34,471 nucleotides of DNA from an uncultured cyanobacterium (GCA_903862155.1 CAIOXF010000191.1:1-34471), one strand, 5' to 3'. Counted from the first letter of the stretch, positions 1-14,180 are shown. Notes: generated by a model not told the origin, from the sequence alone. Program-made: numbers and translations.

Positions 1-1216
<1,216 letters not shown>

Positions 1217-1234
1217 ACAGCCAGGTCGCCTGAA

Positions 1235-3105
<1,871 letters not shown>

Positions 3106-3119
3106 GGGGCTGGTTGGCC

Positions 3120-3959
3120 TCAGGCGAAGCCGAGGGCTGCCAGCACCGCGTCGGTGCCCAAGGCTCCGAGCTGGCCGCCACTGCCCACGCCCTGCACCCC
3201 CTGGCGCTCGGGCAGGGGACCGGTGGGACCCAGCGCCACCAAAGGCAGGCCCAGCAGCAGGGCCAGCTCGGTGGCAACGGGGTCACTGGCGAGCACCACA
3301 TCGGCGCAGGCCACCTGGGCCGCCTGTTGGCGGGGCGAGCCCGCAGGCGCTGAGCCGGTGGTGTGGGCAACGCGCAGGTCGGGCAGGTGGCTGCGGATCC
3401 GCCCCGGCAGCGCATCCCACTGGCTGGCGGGCCAGTCGCCGCTGGCGCCAGAGCGGGCCAGCAACAGCAGGGGACCAGTGCCGGAGGGCAGGGCCTCGGA
3501 GGCGGCGTCGAGGTCGGCCTGGGGCACCGGCAGCCGGAAGCCATCGGCCTGCAGGCTCACGCCGATGGGTCGCAGGAAGGTCTCCATGGCCTGGGCTGGC
3601 CAGCCGCCACCGGGCTGCGCGGTGTCTGTGGCGGAGAAGCCGCCGGTGGCCACACGGGTGGGGATGTGGCTCATCGAGAGCATCAGATCCACCTGCCGGC
3701 CGCTGGCCAGGTTCACCACCAGTTGAAAGTCGGGTTCGCGCACCGAGCCCAGCAGGTTGGCCCACTCGGCCAGGTTGGCGTTCTCGAAGGGGAAGGCCAG
3801 GGTTTTCTCCACCGCCGGGTGCAGGGTCCACCAGGCCGCCACCGCCGGGGGGCACACCACCTGCACCTGGGCTTGCAGCTGCTCGGCCACGGCGGCCACC
3901 GCCGGGAACAGCTGCAGCTGGCGAGCGGCCGTGCCCGGGATCAGGAACAGGGCGCGCAT
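3120..3959 (-). CDS. glycosyltransferase family 9 / heptosyltransferase-like protein
   Basis: [38 protein letters not shown]... resembles GT9 architecture; the C-terminal [12 protein letters not shown] resembles the GT9 nucleotide-sugar site. Start chosen at internal ATG 3959. Confidence 0.7.
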   Translation of the reverse strand: MRALFLIPGTAARQLQLFPAVAAVAEQLQAQVQVVCPPAVAAWWTLHPAVEKTLAFPFENANLAEWANLLGSVREPDFQLVVNLASGRQVDLMLSMSHIPTRVATGGFSATDTAQPGGGWPAQAMETFLRPIGVSLQADGFRLPVPQADLDAASEALPSGTGPLLLLARSGASGDWPASQWDALPGRIRSHLPDLRVAHTTGSAPAGSPRQQAAQVACADVVLASDPVATELALLLGLPLVALGPTGPLPERQGVQGVGSGGQLGALGTDAVLAALGFA

Positions 3960-4046
3960 CGGGTGGGTGGGGCACAGCGGCCTGATTGTATGGAGCCACT
4001 CCGGGGCCCACCGTGCGCTCCGCTGCCGTCTCTCCCACTGGCTTCC

Positions 4047-4736
4047 ATGCATCTGCTGATCGCCGCCGCCGGCAGCGGCCGCCGCATGGGGGCCGCGGGC
4101 AACAAGCTGCTGTTGGAAGTGGCGGGCCGCCCCGTGCTCGCCTGGACCCTCGATGCCGCCCTGGCCTGTGAGGCCATTCGCTGGATCGGGATCGTGGGCC
4201 AGCCGGTGGATGCCGATCCCATTGCGGCGATCGTGGCGGCGGCCCAGCCCGACCGGCCCGTGGAATGGATCCTGGGCGGCGACACCCGGCAGGACTCGGT
4301 GAGCCGGGGCCTGGCGGCCCTGCCCGCCGGTGCTGAAGGGGTGCTGATCCACGACGGAGCCCGTTGCCTGGTGGAGCCCGAGCTGCTGGAGCGCTGCGTG
4401 GAGGCGGTGGCGGGTGGGGCGGCCGTGATCGCTGCCACCCCGGTGACCGACACGATCAAGCAGGTGGATGGCAACGGCACGATCACGGCCACGCCCGATC
4501 GCAGCGCCCTCTGGGCCGCCCAGACCCCCCAGGGTTTCCCGGTGGCCCAGCTGCGCGAGGCCCACGCCACGGCCACGGCCGAGGGCTGGAGCGTCACCGA
4601 TGACGCCGCCCTGTTCGAGCGGCTGGGGCTGCCCGTTCAGGTGCTCCAGGCGCCGCCCTCCAATATCAAGCTCACCACCCCCTTCGACCTCACCATCGCC
4701 GAGGCGGTGCTGGCGGCTCGAGGCTTAGTCCAGTAG
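4047..4736 (+). CDS. ispD: 2-C-methyl-D-erythritol 4-phosphate cytidylyltransferase
   Basis: [35 protein letters not shown]..., [15 protein letters not shown] and QTPQGF are characteristic IspD motifs. Confidence 0.95.
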   Translation: MHLLIAAAGSGRRMGAAGNKLLLEVAGRPVLAWTLDAALACEAIRWIGIVGQPVDADPIAAIVAAAQPDRPVEWILGGDTRQDSVSRGLAALPAGAEGVLIHDGARCLVEPELLERCVEAVAGGAAVIAATPVTDTIKQVDGNGTITATPDRSALWAAQTPQGFPVAQLREAHATATAEGWSVTDDAALFERLGLPVQVLQAPPSNIKLTTPFDLTIAEAVLAARGLVQ

Positions 4737-5636
4737 CTCCAGGCGGCCAGCGTTGCCATCGAGGCGGGCTTGGCGGCCGAGCGGCAGGGCGGCATTGCCC
4801 GGTTCATGACCCACCGGTAGCCCCGCCACCACAGGGATGCCCAGGTCGGCGGTGCGCTCGTGCAGCACCTGCTCGAGGGAGAAGCGCCGGCCCGCGGCCT
4901 GCTCGGCTGCGGCCTCGGGATCGTCGTCGTCGTTGCAGCCGCTGAAGCTGCCGAAGCCGATGCCCCCCAGCTGTTGGAGCGCCCCGCAGAGGCGCCAGTG
5001 GGTGAGCATGCGCTCGATCCGGTAGGGCGCCTCGCCCACGTCTTCCAGCACCAGGATCGCCCCAGCCAGCGATGGCAGCAGCGCGGTGCCCAGCAGGTGG
5101 GTGGCCACGGTGAGGTTGCCCGCCAGCAGGGGGCCGGTGGCTACACCACGACACCAACCATCTCCTGCCAGGGGTGGCAGGGGCTCGCCGAACAGCAGGC
5201 ACCGCAGCCGCTCCTGGCTCCAGGCCGGCTCGCTGGCCAGGGTGGTGAGCAGCGGACCATGAACGGCACCGGAGCGGCCCTGGGCGCACTGGGCCCAGAG
5301 CAGGGAGGTGACATCCGAGAAGCCCAGCAGCCAGCGCTCGGTCAAGGTCGGCACCGGCTCCAGCAGTCGCGCGGCTCCCCAGCCGCCGCGCACGCAGGCC
5401 AGCAGTGGCGCCGCCTCGGCGTGGAGATCGGCCAGACGCTCCTGATCCCGGCCGGCCAGATAGCCCCAGTGGCGCCCGAGCCAGCGCTCCTCCAGCTCCG
5501 CAGGGCTCGGAACCTGCAGCCCCCAGCGTTCGAGCACCGCGCAGCCGGCCTTCAGTCGCTCGGCCGCGCCCTCGCCCAACAGGGCCGAGCTGGCCGCCGC
5601 CAAATGCACCCGATCCCCTGGCTGAAGGGGCCGCAT
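4725..5636 (-). CDS. ldcA: LD-carboxypeptidase / peptidase S66 family (muramoyltetrapeptide carboxypeptidase)
   Basis: [42 protein letters not shown]... [12 protein letters not shown] ... [13 protein letters not shown] ... [13 protein letters not shown] ... [19 protein letters not shown]; standard LdcA motifs. Confidence 0.9.
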   Translation of the reverse strand: MRPLQPGDRVHLAAASSALLGEGAAERLKAGCAVLERWGLQVPSPAELEERWLGRHWGYLAGRDQERLADLHAEAAPLLACVRGGWGAARLLEPVPTLTERWLLGFSDVTSLLWAQCAQGRSGAVHGPLLTTLASEPAWSQERLRCLLFGEPLPPLAGDGWCRGVATGPLLAGNLTVATHLLGTALLPSLAGAILVLEDVGEAPYRIERMLTHWRLCGALQQLGGIGFGSFSGCNDDDDPEAAAEQAAGRRFSLEQVLHERTADLGIPVVAGLPVGHEPGNAALPLGRQARLDGNAGRLELLD

Positions 5637-6553
5637 CAGCCGAGCCGCCCGATCACCAGGGCCAGCAGCAGCAGGCCGCCGAGACGCACCTGGCCCGCGA
5701 ACTGCTGGCCGTAGAAGCCCCGGCTGATGGCGGGGCCGCCGCGCTGCTCGCTGGTTTCAGCCCGCTGTAGCAGCCAGATTTCGCGCACCATGCCGGAGCT
5801 GGCCAGCAGCCAAAGCAGCCAGAAGCCGGTGTTCACTCCGCTGATCCAGGCCGCCAGGGCGAGGGTGATCACCGTGATGCCATAGCAGGCTCCAATCGCC
5901 AGCGGGGCGCGTCGGCCCAGGCTCAGGGCGCTGCTGCGCACCCCCACCCGCCGGTCGTCGATTCGGTCTGACATCGCGTACACGGTGTCGAACCCGAAGG
6001 TCCAGCAGAGGGTGGCCAGCCACACCAGCCGCAGCGGCCAGCCGCCGGCCAGGGATCCGGTGGCTGCGGCCCAGGGGATCAGCACGGCAAAGCCCCAGCA
6101 GAGGGCCAGTACCGCCTGGGGAAACGCAAACCAGCGCTTGGCGGAGGGATAGAGCAGCACCGGCGGCAGGGCCGCCACCGCCAGCAGCAGGCAAAGCCCC
6201 CGCCCCGCTGCTGGCAGGGCCAGCACCACCGCCAGGGCCAGCACCAGGGCCAGCAGCAGCACCACCACCGCTTCCGGGATGCCCACCCGCCCATCGGCGA
6301 TCGGGCGGGTGCGGGTGCGCTCCACTTGGGGATCGATGCGCCGGTCCCAGAGGTCGTTGGCCACGCAGCCGGCGCCGCTCACCGCCAGGCCGCCCAGCAC
6401 GATCAGGCCCACCAGCCAGGTGGGCGGCGGCGCGTTGGGGATGAGCCACAGGCTCCAGCCCGCGGGGATCAGCAGGATCAGGCGGCCACTGGGCTTGTGC
6501 CAGCGCAGCAGTTCGATCCAGGCCCGCAGGCGCGCACTTCCTGTTGCCTGCAT
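5636..6553 (-). CDS. ubiA: 4-hydroxybenzoate polyprenyltransferase (UbiA family, plastoquinone pathway)
   Basis: NDLWDRRIDPQVERTRTRPIADG and SDRIDDRRVGVRSSA are the two Asp-rich UbiA motifs; polytopic membrane protein. Confidence 0.93.
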   Translation of the reverse strand: MQATGSARLRAWIELLRWHKPSGRLILLIPAGWSLWLIPNAPPPTWLVGLIVLGGLAVSGAGCVANDLWDRRIDPQVERTRTRPIADGRVGIPEAVVVLLLALVLALAVVLALPAAGRGLCLLLAVAALPPVLLYPSAKRWFAFPQAVLALCWGFAVLIPWAAATGSLAGGWPLRLVWLATLCWTFGFDTVYAMSDRIDDRRVGVRSSALSLGRRAPLAIGACYGITVITLALAAWISGVNTGFWLLWLLASSGMVREIWLLQRAETSEQRGGPAISRGFYGQQFAGQVRLGGLLLLALVIGRLG

Positions 6554-6612
6554 CCCCGACGCCCTGTCGCCGTCTTGGCCGAAACGCTAACGGCTCTCCA
6601 GCACGCGCCCAG

Positions 6613-8295
6613 GTGGATGGCAAAGTGACGCCGCTGCAACGGACCGGTTCCGCCTTGGCCCAGAGTCCTGCCGCCGGTTCCGCTTCTGGGCAGAGCGTCC
6701 CCAGCCGCGATGACCGGCGCCGCGTGGCCGCCATCGATATCGGCACCAATTCCACCCATCTGGTGATCGCCGAGGTGGATCCGGTGCTGAGCAGTTTCTC
6801 GGTGGTCCTCACCGAGAAGAGCACCACCCGCCTGGGTGACCGCGATCCCGAATCCGGCGATCTCAGCCCCGAAGCGATCGAGCGCGCCTTCCACACCTTG
6901 CGCAACTGCCGCGAGCTTGCCCAGAGCTACGGGGTGGAGCAGATCGTGACGGCCGCCACCAGCGCCGTGCGCGAGGCCCCCAACGGCCCGGCCTTCCTGC
7001 AGGCCCTGCTGGAGCAGCTGGGCCTGGCGGTGGATCTGGTGAGCGGCCCGGAGGAGGCCCGCCTCATTTATCTGGGTGTGCTCTCGGCGATGGCCTTCGG
7101 TGAGCAGCCCCACCTGATCATCGATATCGGCGGCGGCTCCACCGAGCTGATCCTGGCCGACGAGCATGACGCCCGCAGCCTCACCAGCACCCGCATCGGT
7201 GCGGTGCGCCTGCAGCGGGAGTTCTGCCAGCAGGACCCCCTCTCTCCGGAACGCACCTCGTTCCTGCGGGCCTATATCCAGGGCGCCCTGGATCCGGCGG
7301 TGGCCCAGCTCAAGGCCGCCCTGCGGCCCGGTGAACACCCCCTGATGGTGGGCACCAGCGGCACCGCCATGGCCCTGGCGGCCCTGGCCGCGGCGGAGGA
7401 TCCCAAGCCGCCCCTGCGGCTGCAGGGCTACCGCCTCAGCAAGGAGCGCATCGATCAGCTGGTGGCCCGGCTGCTGGCCATGCCGCTGGAGCAGCGCAAA
7501 ACCCTGGCCCCGATTAACGACCGCCGCGCCGAGATCATCGTGCCCGGCGCGCTGATCCTGCAGACCGCCATGGGGATGCTGGGGGTGCGGGAGCTGGTGA
7601 TCTGCGAGCGGGCCCTGCGGGAGGGGCTGATCGTGGACTGGATGCTGCGCAACCAGTTGCTGGGCGATCGCTTTTCCTTCCAGAGCACGATCCGCGAGCG
7701 CACCGTGCGCCACCTGGCCCGCAGCTTCGGGGTGGACCTGGCCCGCGCCGAACGGGTCGCCGTCAACGCCCTGAGCCTCTACGACCAGACCCGCGGCCTG
7801 CTTCACGACGACGACGGCCCTGGCCGTTCCCTGCTCTGGGCCGCCGCCCTGCTGCATACCTGCGGCAAGAGCATCAACATCTCCGCGTATCACAAGCACA
7901 CCTGGTACCTGATCCACCACGGGGAGCTGCTCGGTTACTCCCAGATCGAGCACCTGATGGTGGCGGCGATTGCCCGCTACCACCGCCGCAGCCTGCCGAA
8001 GAAGCGCCATGAGTCGTGGCAGCTGATCGAAGGCCGTGACCAGCGCCGCACGGTGGCCGCGATGGCCTTGCTGCTGCGCCTCGCCGCCGCCCTGGATCGC
8101 CGGCCTGCCGGGGTGATCGAGGCGATTCGGGTGCATCCGGCCGGGCCGGAGGTGCTCGATCTGGAGTTGTTGCCCGCGGTGCCCCAGCCCGGGGATGCCC
8201 CGCCAGATCTCAGCCTGGAGCGCTGGAGCCTGCGCTCCTGCGCCGAGGTGGTGTTGGAGGCGTCGGGGGTGAGGCTCAGGGTGCGGGAGCCGTAG
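6613..8295 (+). CDS. ppx: exopolyphosphatase, Ppx/GppA family with C-terminal HD-like domain
   Basis: RRVAAIDIGTNSTHLVIAEVDP, IDIGGGSTELI, GTSGTAMALAALA. The track ORF starts at 6544 but that overlaps ubiA; GTG at 6613 or 6625 is more plausible. Start uncertain. Confidence 0.9.
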   Translation: MDGKVTPLQRTGSALAQSPAAGSASGQSVPSRDDRRRVAAIDIGTNSTHLVIAEVDPVLSSFSVVLTEKSTTRLGDRDPESGDLSPEAIERAFHTLRNCRELAQSYGVEQIVTAATSAVREAPNGPAFLQALLEQLGLAVDLVSGPEEARLIYLGVLSAMAFGEQPHLIIDIGGGSTELILADEHDARSLTSTRIGAVRLQREFCQQDPLSPERTSFLRAYIQGALDPAVAQLKAALRPGEHPLMVGTSGTAMALAALAAAEDPKPPLRLQGYRLSKERIDQLVARLLAMPLEQRKTLAPINDRRAEIIVPGALILQTAMGMLGVRELVICERALREGLIVDWMLRNQLLGDRFSFQSTIRERTVRHLARSFGVDLARAERVAVNALSLYDQTRGLLHDDDGPGRSLLWAAALLHTCGKSINISAYHKHTWYLIHHGELLGYSQIEHLMVAAIARYHRRSLPKKRHESWQLIEGRDQRRTVAAMALLLRLAAALDRRPAGVIEAIRVHPAGPEVLDLELLPAVPQPGDAPPDLSLERWSLRSCAEVVLEASGVRLRVREP

Positions 8296-9109
8296 CCCCC
8301 GGGCTGAAGCGCTGCCAACGCACCTGATCGATCGGGCCAAGAACCCTGGGCTCAGTGTTGCCCAGCTGGGCGGTCACCAGATCGGGACGGCCGGCCAGCA
8401 CGTTCAGCCCCTTGCCCAGGGGAAACGCTTTCTCCCCCTCAAGGGTGCCGCGGAACAGGGTCTGGCCGGTGCTGCTGGTCACCTCCAACCAGCTGCGACC
8501 CTGGGCCGTGAGCCTCAGGGTGCCGGCGGGATCGGGTGTGGTCTTGGATTGGGCTCGTGCAGATGGGTCTGCCGATTGGGGGCTGGCTGCTGGCGCTGGG
8601 GTGCTGGGGTTGCCCGGGGGCCATGCTGGAAGGGCCAGCTGGAGTTGGCTGCGCTGGAGTGCAATGCCGCCGCCGGCAACCCCGGCGGCCACCAAGAGGG
8701 ATAGCAGGGTTGGCTTGAGCGGTCGGCGCGGCCTGGTTGCGGTGTCCTGCTCCTGAATGGCGCCGGGTCGGAGGGGCTGGGGAGCAGAACTGGGAGCCGC
8801 CGGCTTGGCGGGTTTGCTCTGGAAGGCGGGATTGCGGCGCAGGGCCTCGATCGGACCATCCACGTTCACGCCCAGCGCGCCTGCCACGCGGCGGGCCTGG
8901 GCGATCACGAACACGGCCTCTGGCAGCTGCTCCCGGTGCCCCGCTTCCAGGGCCTGCAGCTGCTCCAGCCCCATGTTCAGCCGGCCGGCGAGGGCCTCGG
9001 GGCTGAGGCCCTGGGCTTGCCTCGCGTCCCGCAGGGCGCTCCCGAGGGTCTGCAGCTCGGGCAGGTTCGTACTGGCAGAGGGTTCGCTCAGGTGGCTCGG
9101 GGCCGCCAC
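8276..9109 (-). CDS. RodZ-like protein (N-terminal Xre-type HTH, TM segment, C-terminal DUF4115-like region)
   Basis: LGSALRDARQAQGLSPEALAGRLNMGLEQLQALEAGH (HTH), LLSLLVAAGVAGGGIALQ (TM) and C-terminal TLRLTAQGRSWLEVTSSTGQTLFRGTLEGEKAFPLGKGLNVLAGRPDLV (DUF4115/RodZ-like). Overlaps ppx 3' end by 20 nt, convergent. Confidence 0.8.
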   Translation of the reverse strand: MAAPSHLSEPSASTNLPELQTLGSALRDARQAQGLSPEALAGRLNMGLEQLQALEAGHREQLPEAVFVIAQARRVAGALGVNVDGPIEALRRNPAFQSKPAKPAAPSSAPQPLRPGAIQEQDTATRPRRPLKPTLLSLLVAAGVAGGGIALQRSQLQLALPAWPPGNPSTPAPAASPQSADPSARAQSKTTPDPAGTLRLTAQGRSWLEVTSSTGQTLFRGTLEGEKAFPLGKGLNVLAGRPDLVTAQLGNTEPRVLGPIDQVRWQRFSPGATAPAP

Positions 9110-9245
9110 GCGACCGGTGCGGAGTTGGAGGGATTGTCTCCCGAAATGGCCTGGATGGCGGTTCGTCAGTTACACACTGGGCCGGAGCAACCGGCGCAGG
9201 CACACCGATCGCCACGAGCGCTGGCTGCAGATGCCAGGCCCAGTT

Positions 9246-9276
9246 AAAAAGAAGTAAGCCCAAGAGGCCTTTACTT
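9246..9276 (-). terminator. intrinsic terminator downstream of tRNA-Val
   Basis: Minus-strand reading AAGTAA-AG-GCC-TCTTG-GGC-TTACTT followed by CTTTTTAA: GC-containing stem-loop with a U-tract. Confidence 0.65.
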
Positions 9277-9298
9277 GCAAGGCTTCTGGTGGTTCAGA

Positions 9299-9370
<72 letters not shown>

Positions 9371-9451
9371 GCACTCCCAGAGCTTAAAACACGGCCTGCC
9401 CCACCTCCCCTCGCTCAGGGAGGATGAGGGGCCGATGCGTCCGCCGAGTCC

Positions 9452-10927
9452 TTGAGCGCTGCGCCCACTGTTCCTGGATCAGCCACTGAATCCGCGCCTA
9501 CGGCAGGCCCAGGGACCGCCACACCGGTGGATGTGCTGATCGTGGGTGGCGGGGTGTGCGGCACGGCGCTGCTGTTCGAACTGGCCCGCTACACCGATCT
9601 GGGCCGCATCGCCCTGGTGGAGCGCTACGACCAGCTGGCGCGGGTGAACTCCAAGGCCACCAACAACAGCCAGACGATCCACTGCGGCGACATTGAGACG
9701 AACTACACGCTCGAGAAGGCCGTGCGGGTGAAGCGCACGGCCGAAATGATCGTGCACTACGCCGAGCTACTGGAGCCGGCGGTGCGGGAGCGCTGCGTGT
9801 TCCGCACTCCGAAGATGGTGCTGGCGGTGGGCCAGAAGGAATGCTCCTTCCTGCGCGAGCGCTTTGAGCGCTTCTCTCCCCATTTCCCAGCGATGGAGCT
9901 GCTGGAGAAGGAGCAGATTGCCGAGTGGGAGCCCCAGGTGGCCCTGGTGAATGGCGAACTGCGGCCCGAAGACCTGGTGGCGATCGGCATCCGCCGCACC
10001 TACACGGCCGTGGATTACGAAGAGCTGGCCGATTCCTTTGTGGCCCAGGCCCGCGCCGCCCTTGCTGACACCATCGCTGCTGACGGCAGCCCCCGCCAGC
10101 TGGATCTGCACCTGGGCACCACAGTGGAGCGCATCCTTCCTGAAGGTGATCACTTCCGGGTGCGGCTGCGTCCCACCCCGGGCTGCAGCACCGGCGATTC
10201 CGAGCCCTGCGAGCTGGTGGCCCGCCACGTGGTGGTGAACGCCGGCGCCCACAGCCTGCTGATGGCCCAGCAAATGGGCTTCGGCCTGGGGTATTCCTGC
10301 CTGCCGGTGGCCGGCAGCTTCTACTTCACGCCCGATCTGCTCCAGGGCAAGGTGTACACGGTGCAGAACGACAAGTTGCCCTTCGCCGCGATCCACGGTG
10401 ATCCCGATGTGCGCGCGCCCGGGAAGACCCGCTTCGGCCCCACAGCCTTGCTGCTGCCGCTGCTGGAGCGCTACAAGCCCGCGTCGTTCTGGGAATTCCT
10501 GAAGGTGTTGCGGCTCGACTGGTCCGTGCTGGCGGTGTTCTGGCAGCTGTTCCGCATCGCCGACATCCGCAACTACATCCTCAAAAACCTGCTGTTTGAG
10601 GTGCCCTGGCTGCGGCGGCGCCTGTTCTTGGCCGATGCCCGCAAGATCGTGCCCGGCATGCAGCTGGCGGATCTCAGCTTTGCCGAGGGCTATGGCGGAG
10701 TTCGCCCCCAGCTGATCGACAAGGCCAATCGCCAGCTGATGCTTGGCGAAGCCAGCATTCCGGCAATGCCGGGGCTGGTGTTCAATGTGACCCCCTCCCC
10801 CGGCGGCACCTGCTGCCTGGGCAATGCCGCCCGTGATCTCGAAGCGATTGTTGCGCGGCTTGGCTGCCGCTTCGATCGTGAGCGCCTGGCTCTGGAGCTC
10901 TACGGCGAGGAGCCTGCGGCCGCTTAG
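9452..10927 (+). CDS. FAD-dependent oxidoreductase, malate:quinone oxidoreductase-like
   Basis: VDVLIVGGGVCGTALLFELARY (FAD-binding GxGxxG), ATNNSQTIHCGDIETNYTLEKA and C-terminal FNVTPSPGGTCCLGNAARDLEAIVARLG resemble Mqo; substrate not provable from sequence alone. Confidence 0.8.
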   Translation: MSAAPTVPGSATESAPTAGPGTATPVDVLIVGGGVCGTALLFELARYTDLGRIALVERYDQLARVNSKATNNSQTIHCGDIETNYTLEKAVRVKRTAEMIVHYAELLEPAVRERCVFRTPKMVLAVGQKECSFLRERFERFSPHFPAMELLEKEQIAEWEPQVALVNGELRPEDLVAIGIRRTYTAVDYEELADSFVAQARAALADTIAADGSPRQLDLHLGTTVERILPEGDHFRVRLRPTPGCSTGDSEPCELVARHVVVNAGAHSLLMAQQMGFGLGYSCLPVAGSFYFTPDLLQGKVYTVQNDKLPFAAIHGDPDVRAPGKTRFGPTALLLPLLERYKPASFWEFLKVLRLDWSVLAVFWQLFRIADIRNYILKNLLFEVPWLRRRLFLADARKIVPGMQLADLSFAEGYGGVRPQLIDKANRQLMLGEASIPAMPGLVFNVTPSPGGTCCLGNAARDLEAIVARLGCRFDRERLALELYGEEPAAA

Positions 10928-11724
10928 CCGGCCGCAGGGGCAGGGTCGTCTTCGGGGGCGCCGCCGCGGAACAGGTGGCGGTGGCTTGAGGAGTAGAGCT
11001 TGGAGCGGGCTGCGCCCGGTGGGGTGAGTGCAGGGCTCACCACGTAAAGGGTGGTGCGGATCAGGTTGCGCTCGCGGGTGATGCGCGCCATCTCGGTGAG
11101 CGGCACCACCGTGATCCACTCATCGGGCCAGCTCACCCGGTAACCGATCGCCACGGGGGTATCGGCTGGATAGTGCTGCAGCAGCTCGGCCTCCACCGCC
11201 TCCACGTGGCGTGCACTGAGGTAGAGGCAGAGCGAGGCCCGCAGGGCCGCCAGCCGCGCCAGCGATTCGGTTTCGGGCACGCCGGTGCGGCCGCCAGCCC
11301 GGCCCAGCACGATGGTTTGCACCAGTCCGGGAATGGTGAGCTCGCTGCGCAGGGCCGATGCGGCGGCCTGATACGCGCTGATTCCCGGCACCACGTCGAC
11401 TGGAATGTCGGCATCGGCGAGGCGGCAGATCTGCTCGGCCAGGGCTCCGTAGAGGCAGGGATCCCCGTCGTGGAGACGCACCACCCGCTTGCCGGCACGC
11501 GCCCGCTCCAGCACCAGGGCCATCACCTCTTCCAGGGTGAGCGTGCTGGTGCGGATCCGCTCGCAGCCCTCCGGCGCCAGGGCCGCGATCTGGGGATTCA
11601 CCAGTGAATCGGTCCACACCAGCACCTCGGCCTGCTCGATGGCACGGGCGGCCCGGAGGGTGAGCAGGTCGGGGGCGCCAGGCCCGGCCCCCACGATCGA
11701 GACGGGTTGGGGGTTGCTGCTCAA
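10924..11724 (-). CDS. cobM: precorrin-4 C(11)-methyltransferase
   Basis: [40 protein letters not shown]..., [30 protein letters not shown] (tetrapyrrole methylase motifs). The ATG-based ORF extends to 11796 inside lgt; TTG at 11724 fits better. Confidence 0.9.
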   Translation of the reverse strand: MSSNPQPVSIVGAGPGAPDLLTLRAARAIEQAEVLVWTDSLVNPQIAALAPEGCERIRTSTLTLEEVMALVLERARAGKRVVRLHDGDPCLYGALAEQICRLADADIPVDVVPGISAYQAAASALRSELTIPGLVQTIVLGRAGGRTGVPETESLARLAALRASLCLYLSARHVEAVEAELLQHYPADTPVAIGYRVSWPDEWITVVPLTEMARITRERNLIRTTLYVVSPALTPPGAARSKLYSSSHRHLFRGGAPEDDPAPAAG

Positions 11725-12593
11725 CGGCCTGCTCCAGCGGCTCGGTTCAATCCGCCTGGATCGGGAAGGTTGCGGTGCTTGCCGTACAGCCACCACAGAC
11801 CGATTCCCCCCAGGGCGATCAGCAGCAGGCTTACCAACTGGGCCATCCGCAGGCCACCGGTGCAGAAGGGAGCCGAGCCGAAGAGGCAGAGGGGATCGAT
11901 CCGCAGTCCTTCAATCCACACCCGGCCACTGCTGTAGGCCATCAGATAGATGCAGCTCAGGGCGCCGGCCGGCAGTTGGATGCGGTTGCGGCTGGCAGCG
12001 CGGAACAGCCACAGCAGCAGGGCGCAAACTGAAAGGTTCCAGAGGGATTCGTAGAGAAACGTGGGGTGGAAGTAGAGCTCACCCAGGAATTCCGGGGGCC
12101 GGCTCTCCGCAGGAATGCGCAGTTTCCAGGGGAGATCGGTGGGCAGACCGAACGCTTCGGAGTTGAAGAAGTTGCCCCAGCGCCCAATCGCCTGCCCCAG
12201 CGCCACCGCTGGCACGAGCACATCCACCAGCGGCCAGAAGGCCAGTCGGCGCCAACGGCAGTAGAGCACCGTGGCGATCAACCCACCAATCAGGGCGCCG
12301 TGGATGGCGATGCCTCCCCGCCAGATGGCGAAGACATCAGCCCAGTTGCCGGCGTATTGGCGCCACTCCAGGGCCACGTAATAGATGCGCGCGCCCAGCA
12401 CGGCACCGAGCACCAGCACTGGCAGCAGATCGGCCACCACCGCTGGATCGATGCCGCGGGCCTTGGCGAGCCGGGTGGCCAGGCCCAGACCCAGCAGCAC
12501 CGCCAGGGCGATCAGCAGGCCGTACCAACGCAAGGCAAAAGGGCCCAGCTGGAAAACCAGGGGCCCCGGGGAGGTGAACACCAGAAACGGCAT
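11721..12593 (-). CDS. lgt: prolipoprotein diacylglyceryl transferase
   Basis: [44 protein letters not shown]..., [12 protein letters not shown] and [20 protein letters not shown] are the Lgt signature. Confidence 0.96.
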   Translation of the reverse strand: MPFLVFTSPGPLVFQLGPFALRWYGLLIALAVLLGLGLATRLAKARGIDPAVVADLLPVLVLGAVLGARIYYVALEWRQYAGNWADVFAIWRGGIAIHGALIGGLIATVLYCRWRRLAFWPLVDVLVPAVALGQAIGRWGNFFNSEAFGLPTDLPWKLRIPAESRPPEFLGELYFHPTFLYESLWNLSVCALLLWLFRAASRNRIQLPAGALSCIYLMAYSSGRVWIEGLRIDPLCLFGSAPFCTGGLRMAQLVSLLLIALGGIGLWWLYGKHRNLPDPGGLNRAAGAGR

Positions 12594-12628
12594 GGCGCCG
12601 AGGAGGGGAGTGATCGGACTGGCTCCGA

Positions 12629-13573
12629 TCAGAAGCCTTCAGCGGCCTGGACTTTCTCCACCTGACGCTTCTTGAGCACCAGCATGATCTGGGCGATCGC
12701 GATGGCAGCGAAGAAGGCGAGCAGGCCGTAGATGCGAACGGGGTTCTGGAGAACGATCTCGGCGTCGAGCTGGCCGAAGCCGCCCACGTTGGGATCGTTG
12801 GTGAGCGCGGCGCCGTTGGCCACGGTGTCACCCACGGCAACGATCAGGCTCGGACCAGCGGGAACGATTTCGGTGATCTTGTTGCCATCGTCGGTGGTGA
12901 TTTCCACCACGCTGGAGCCGTTGTCACCAGCGGTGATCGCAGACACGGTGCCGGCAGCGGGGGCGTTGAACACGCCGTTGTTGCTCTTCTCACCGGTGGG
13001 ATACACCTGGCCGCGGCCGCGGTTGCCGCCCACGTGGAGCTGGTACTTGCCGAAGTGGATCGAGCTGTCCTCAGCCGGATCAGGCGACAGGATCGGGAAC
13101 ACGATCTCCTGGTGCTGATCGCCAGGAATGGGGCCCACCAGAAGGATGTTGGGCTGGTCGTCGGAGTACTGGGTGTAGTAGATGCCGGCGGTCTCTTCCT
13201 TCAGCTCATCGCTCAGGCGGTCCTGGGGAGCGAGCTTGAAGCCGTCGGGAAGCATCACCACAGCACCCACGTTCAGGCCGGTGGGGCTGCCATCGCCAGC
13301 CACCTGCTGCACCTTGGTGTCGTAGGGGATCTCGACGACAGCCTTGAAGACGGTGTCAGGGAAGACGGCCTGGGGCACCTCAACCCGGGTGGCCTTTTTG
13401 GCCAGGTGGCAGTTGGCGCAGACGATCTTGCCGGTGGCTTCCCGCGGCGAGGGGTAGTTTTGCTGGGCCCAGAAGGGATAGGCCCAACTGGGGGTGGCCC
13501 CGGCGAGCAGCACGGTGAGGCTGAGGGTGGTGCCGATCAGCGAGCCGAGCAGCAGAGAGAGGGAGCGGCGCAT
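12629..13573 (-). CDS. petA: cytochrome f (apocytochrome f precursor)
   Basis: Signal peptide, then [54 protein letters not shown] (CxxCH heme site CANCH) and a C-terminal TM anchor. Start set at ATG 13573 ([10 protein letters not shown]). Confidence 0.97.
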   Translation of the reverse strand: MRRSLSLLLGSLIGTTLSLTVLLAGATPSWAYPFWAQQNYPSPREATGKIVCANCHLAKKATRVEVPQAVFPDTVFKAVVEIPYDTKVQQVAGDGSPTGLNVGAVVMLPDGFKLAPQDRLSDELKEETAGIYYTQYSDDQPNILLVGPIPGDQHQEIVFPILSPDPAEDSSIHFGKYQLHVGGNRGRGQVYPTGEKSNNGVFNAPAAGTVSAITAGDNGSSVVEITTDDGNKITEIVPAGPSLIVAVGDTVANGAALTNDPNVGGFGQLDAEIVLQNPVRIYGLLAFFAAIAIAQIMLVLKKRQVEKVQAAEGF

Positions 13574-13614
13574 CGGAAAGGGGGCAGGGCGACAGACGAC
13601 GGGGAAGAGCGGAA

Positions 13615-14163
13615 TCAGGCCCACCAGGGCTTGTCGCCGGTGCGGAAGTCGGTTTCGCTCCACTGGCTCACGAACACGGTGTCGTTCTCAACCGACACGT
13701 GGGCCAGGGCCAGGGAGAGGGGAGCGGGGCCGCGCACCACCTTGCCGGTGGCGTCGTACTGGGAGCCGTGGCAGGGGCACATGAACTTGTTCTGGCCGCT
13801 GTTCCAGGGCACCACACAACCCAGGTGGGTGCAGATGGCGTTGATGCCGTAGCTGCCGATGGCGTCGTCGCCTTCAACGATCAGATAGGTGGGATCGCCC
13901 TTCAGGCCCTGCACCAGGCTGCGGTCGCCTTCCTTGTGGGTGCTGAGCCAGCCGCTGGCGGTCACGGTGTTGCCCAGTTCATCCTTGGCGGTGGTGCCGC
14001 CACCGCTACCGGCTGCGCGGGGCGGGATGAAGTAGTTCACCACCGGGTACAGAGCGCCCAGCGCCACGCCGGTGACCGACCCGAAGGTCAGCAGATTCAT
14101 GAACTGCCGACGACCCATTCCGGGGACATCACCACTCGAAGCGCTCGCTGGGATCTGGGTCAT
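13615..14163 (-). CDS. petC: cytochrome b6-f complex Rieske iron-sulfur subunit
   Basis: [48 protein letters not shown]... [10 protein letters not shown] ... CPCHGSQYD Rieske motifs. Confidence 0.97.
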   Translation of the reverse strand: MTQIPASASSGDVPGMGRRQFMNLLTFGSVTGVALGALYPVVNYFIPPRAAGSGGGTTAKDELGNTVTASGWLSTHKEGDRSLVQGLKGDPTYLIVEGDDAIGSYGINAICTHLGCVVPWNSGQNKFMCPCHGSQYDATGKVVRGPAPLSLALAHVSVENDTVFVSQWSETDFRTGDKPWWA

Positions 14164-14180
14164 ACGGGTCGGGCGGGTAT

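Noticed and set aside
3363-4046. N-terminal extension of the ispD ORF (457 aa in the track)
   Set aside because: The extension is antisense to the GT9-like gene and low complexity; IspD begins at ATG 4047.
4725-4736. Convergent 3' overlaps (ispD/ldcA here, ppx/rodZ-like at 8276..8295, small ORF/MFS at 24984..25006)
   Set aside because: Short tail-to-tail overlaps are common in compact picocyanobacterial genomes and need no special explanation.
7664-7671. HIP1 palindrome GCGATCGC (also at 12693..12700)
   Set aside because: Only a couple of copies seen, about what chance predicts at this GC content; no HIP1 enrichment here.
6478-8340. 620-aa antisense ORF covering the whole ppx gene
   Set aside because: Low-complexity Gln/His/Gly/Arg/Ala-rich translation typical of shadow ORFs in GC-rich DNA; the sense frame is a clear Ppx.
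9767-11119. 450-aa antisense ORF across the FAD oxidoreductase
   Set aside because: Shadow ORF of a strong sense-strand gene; biased composition and no recognisable motif.
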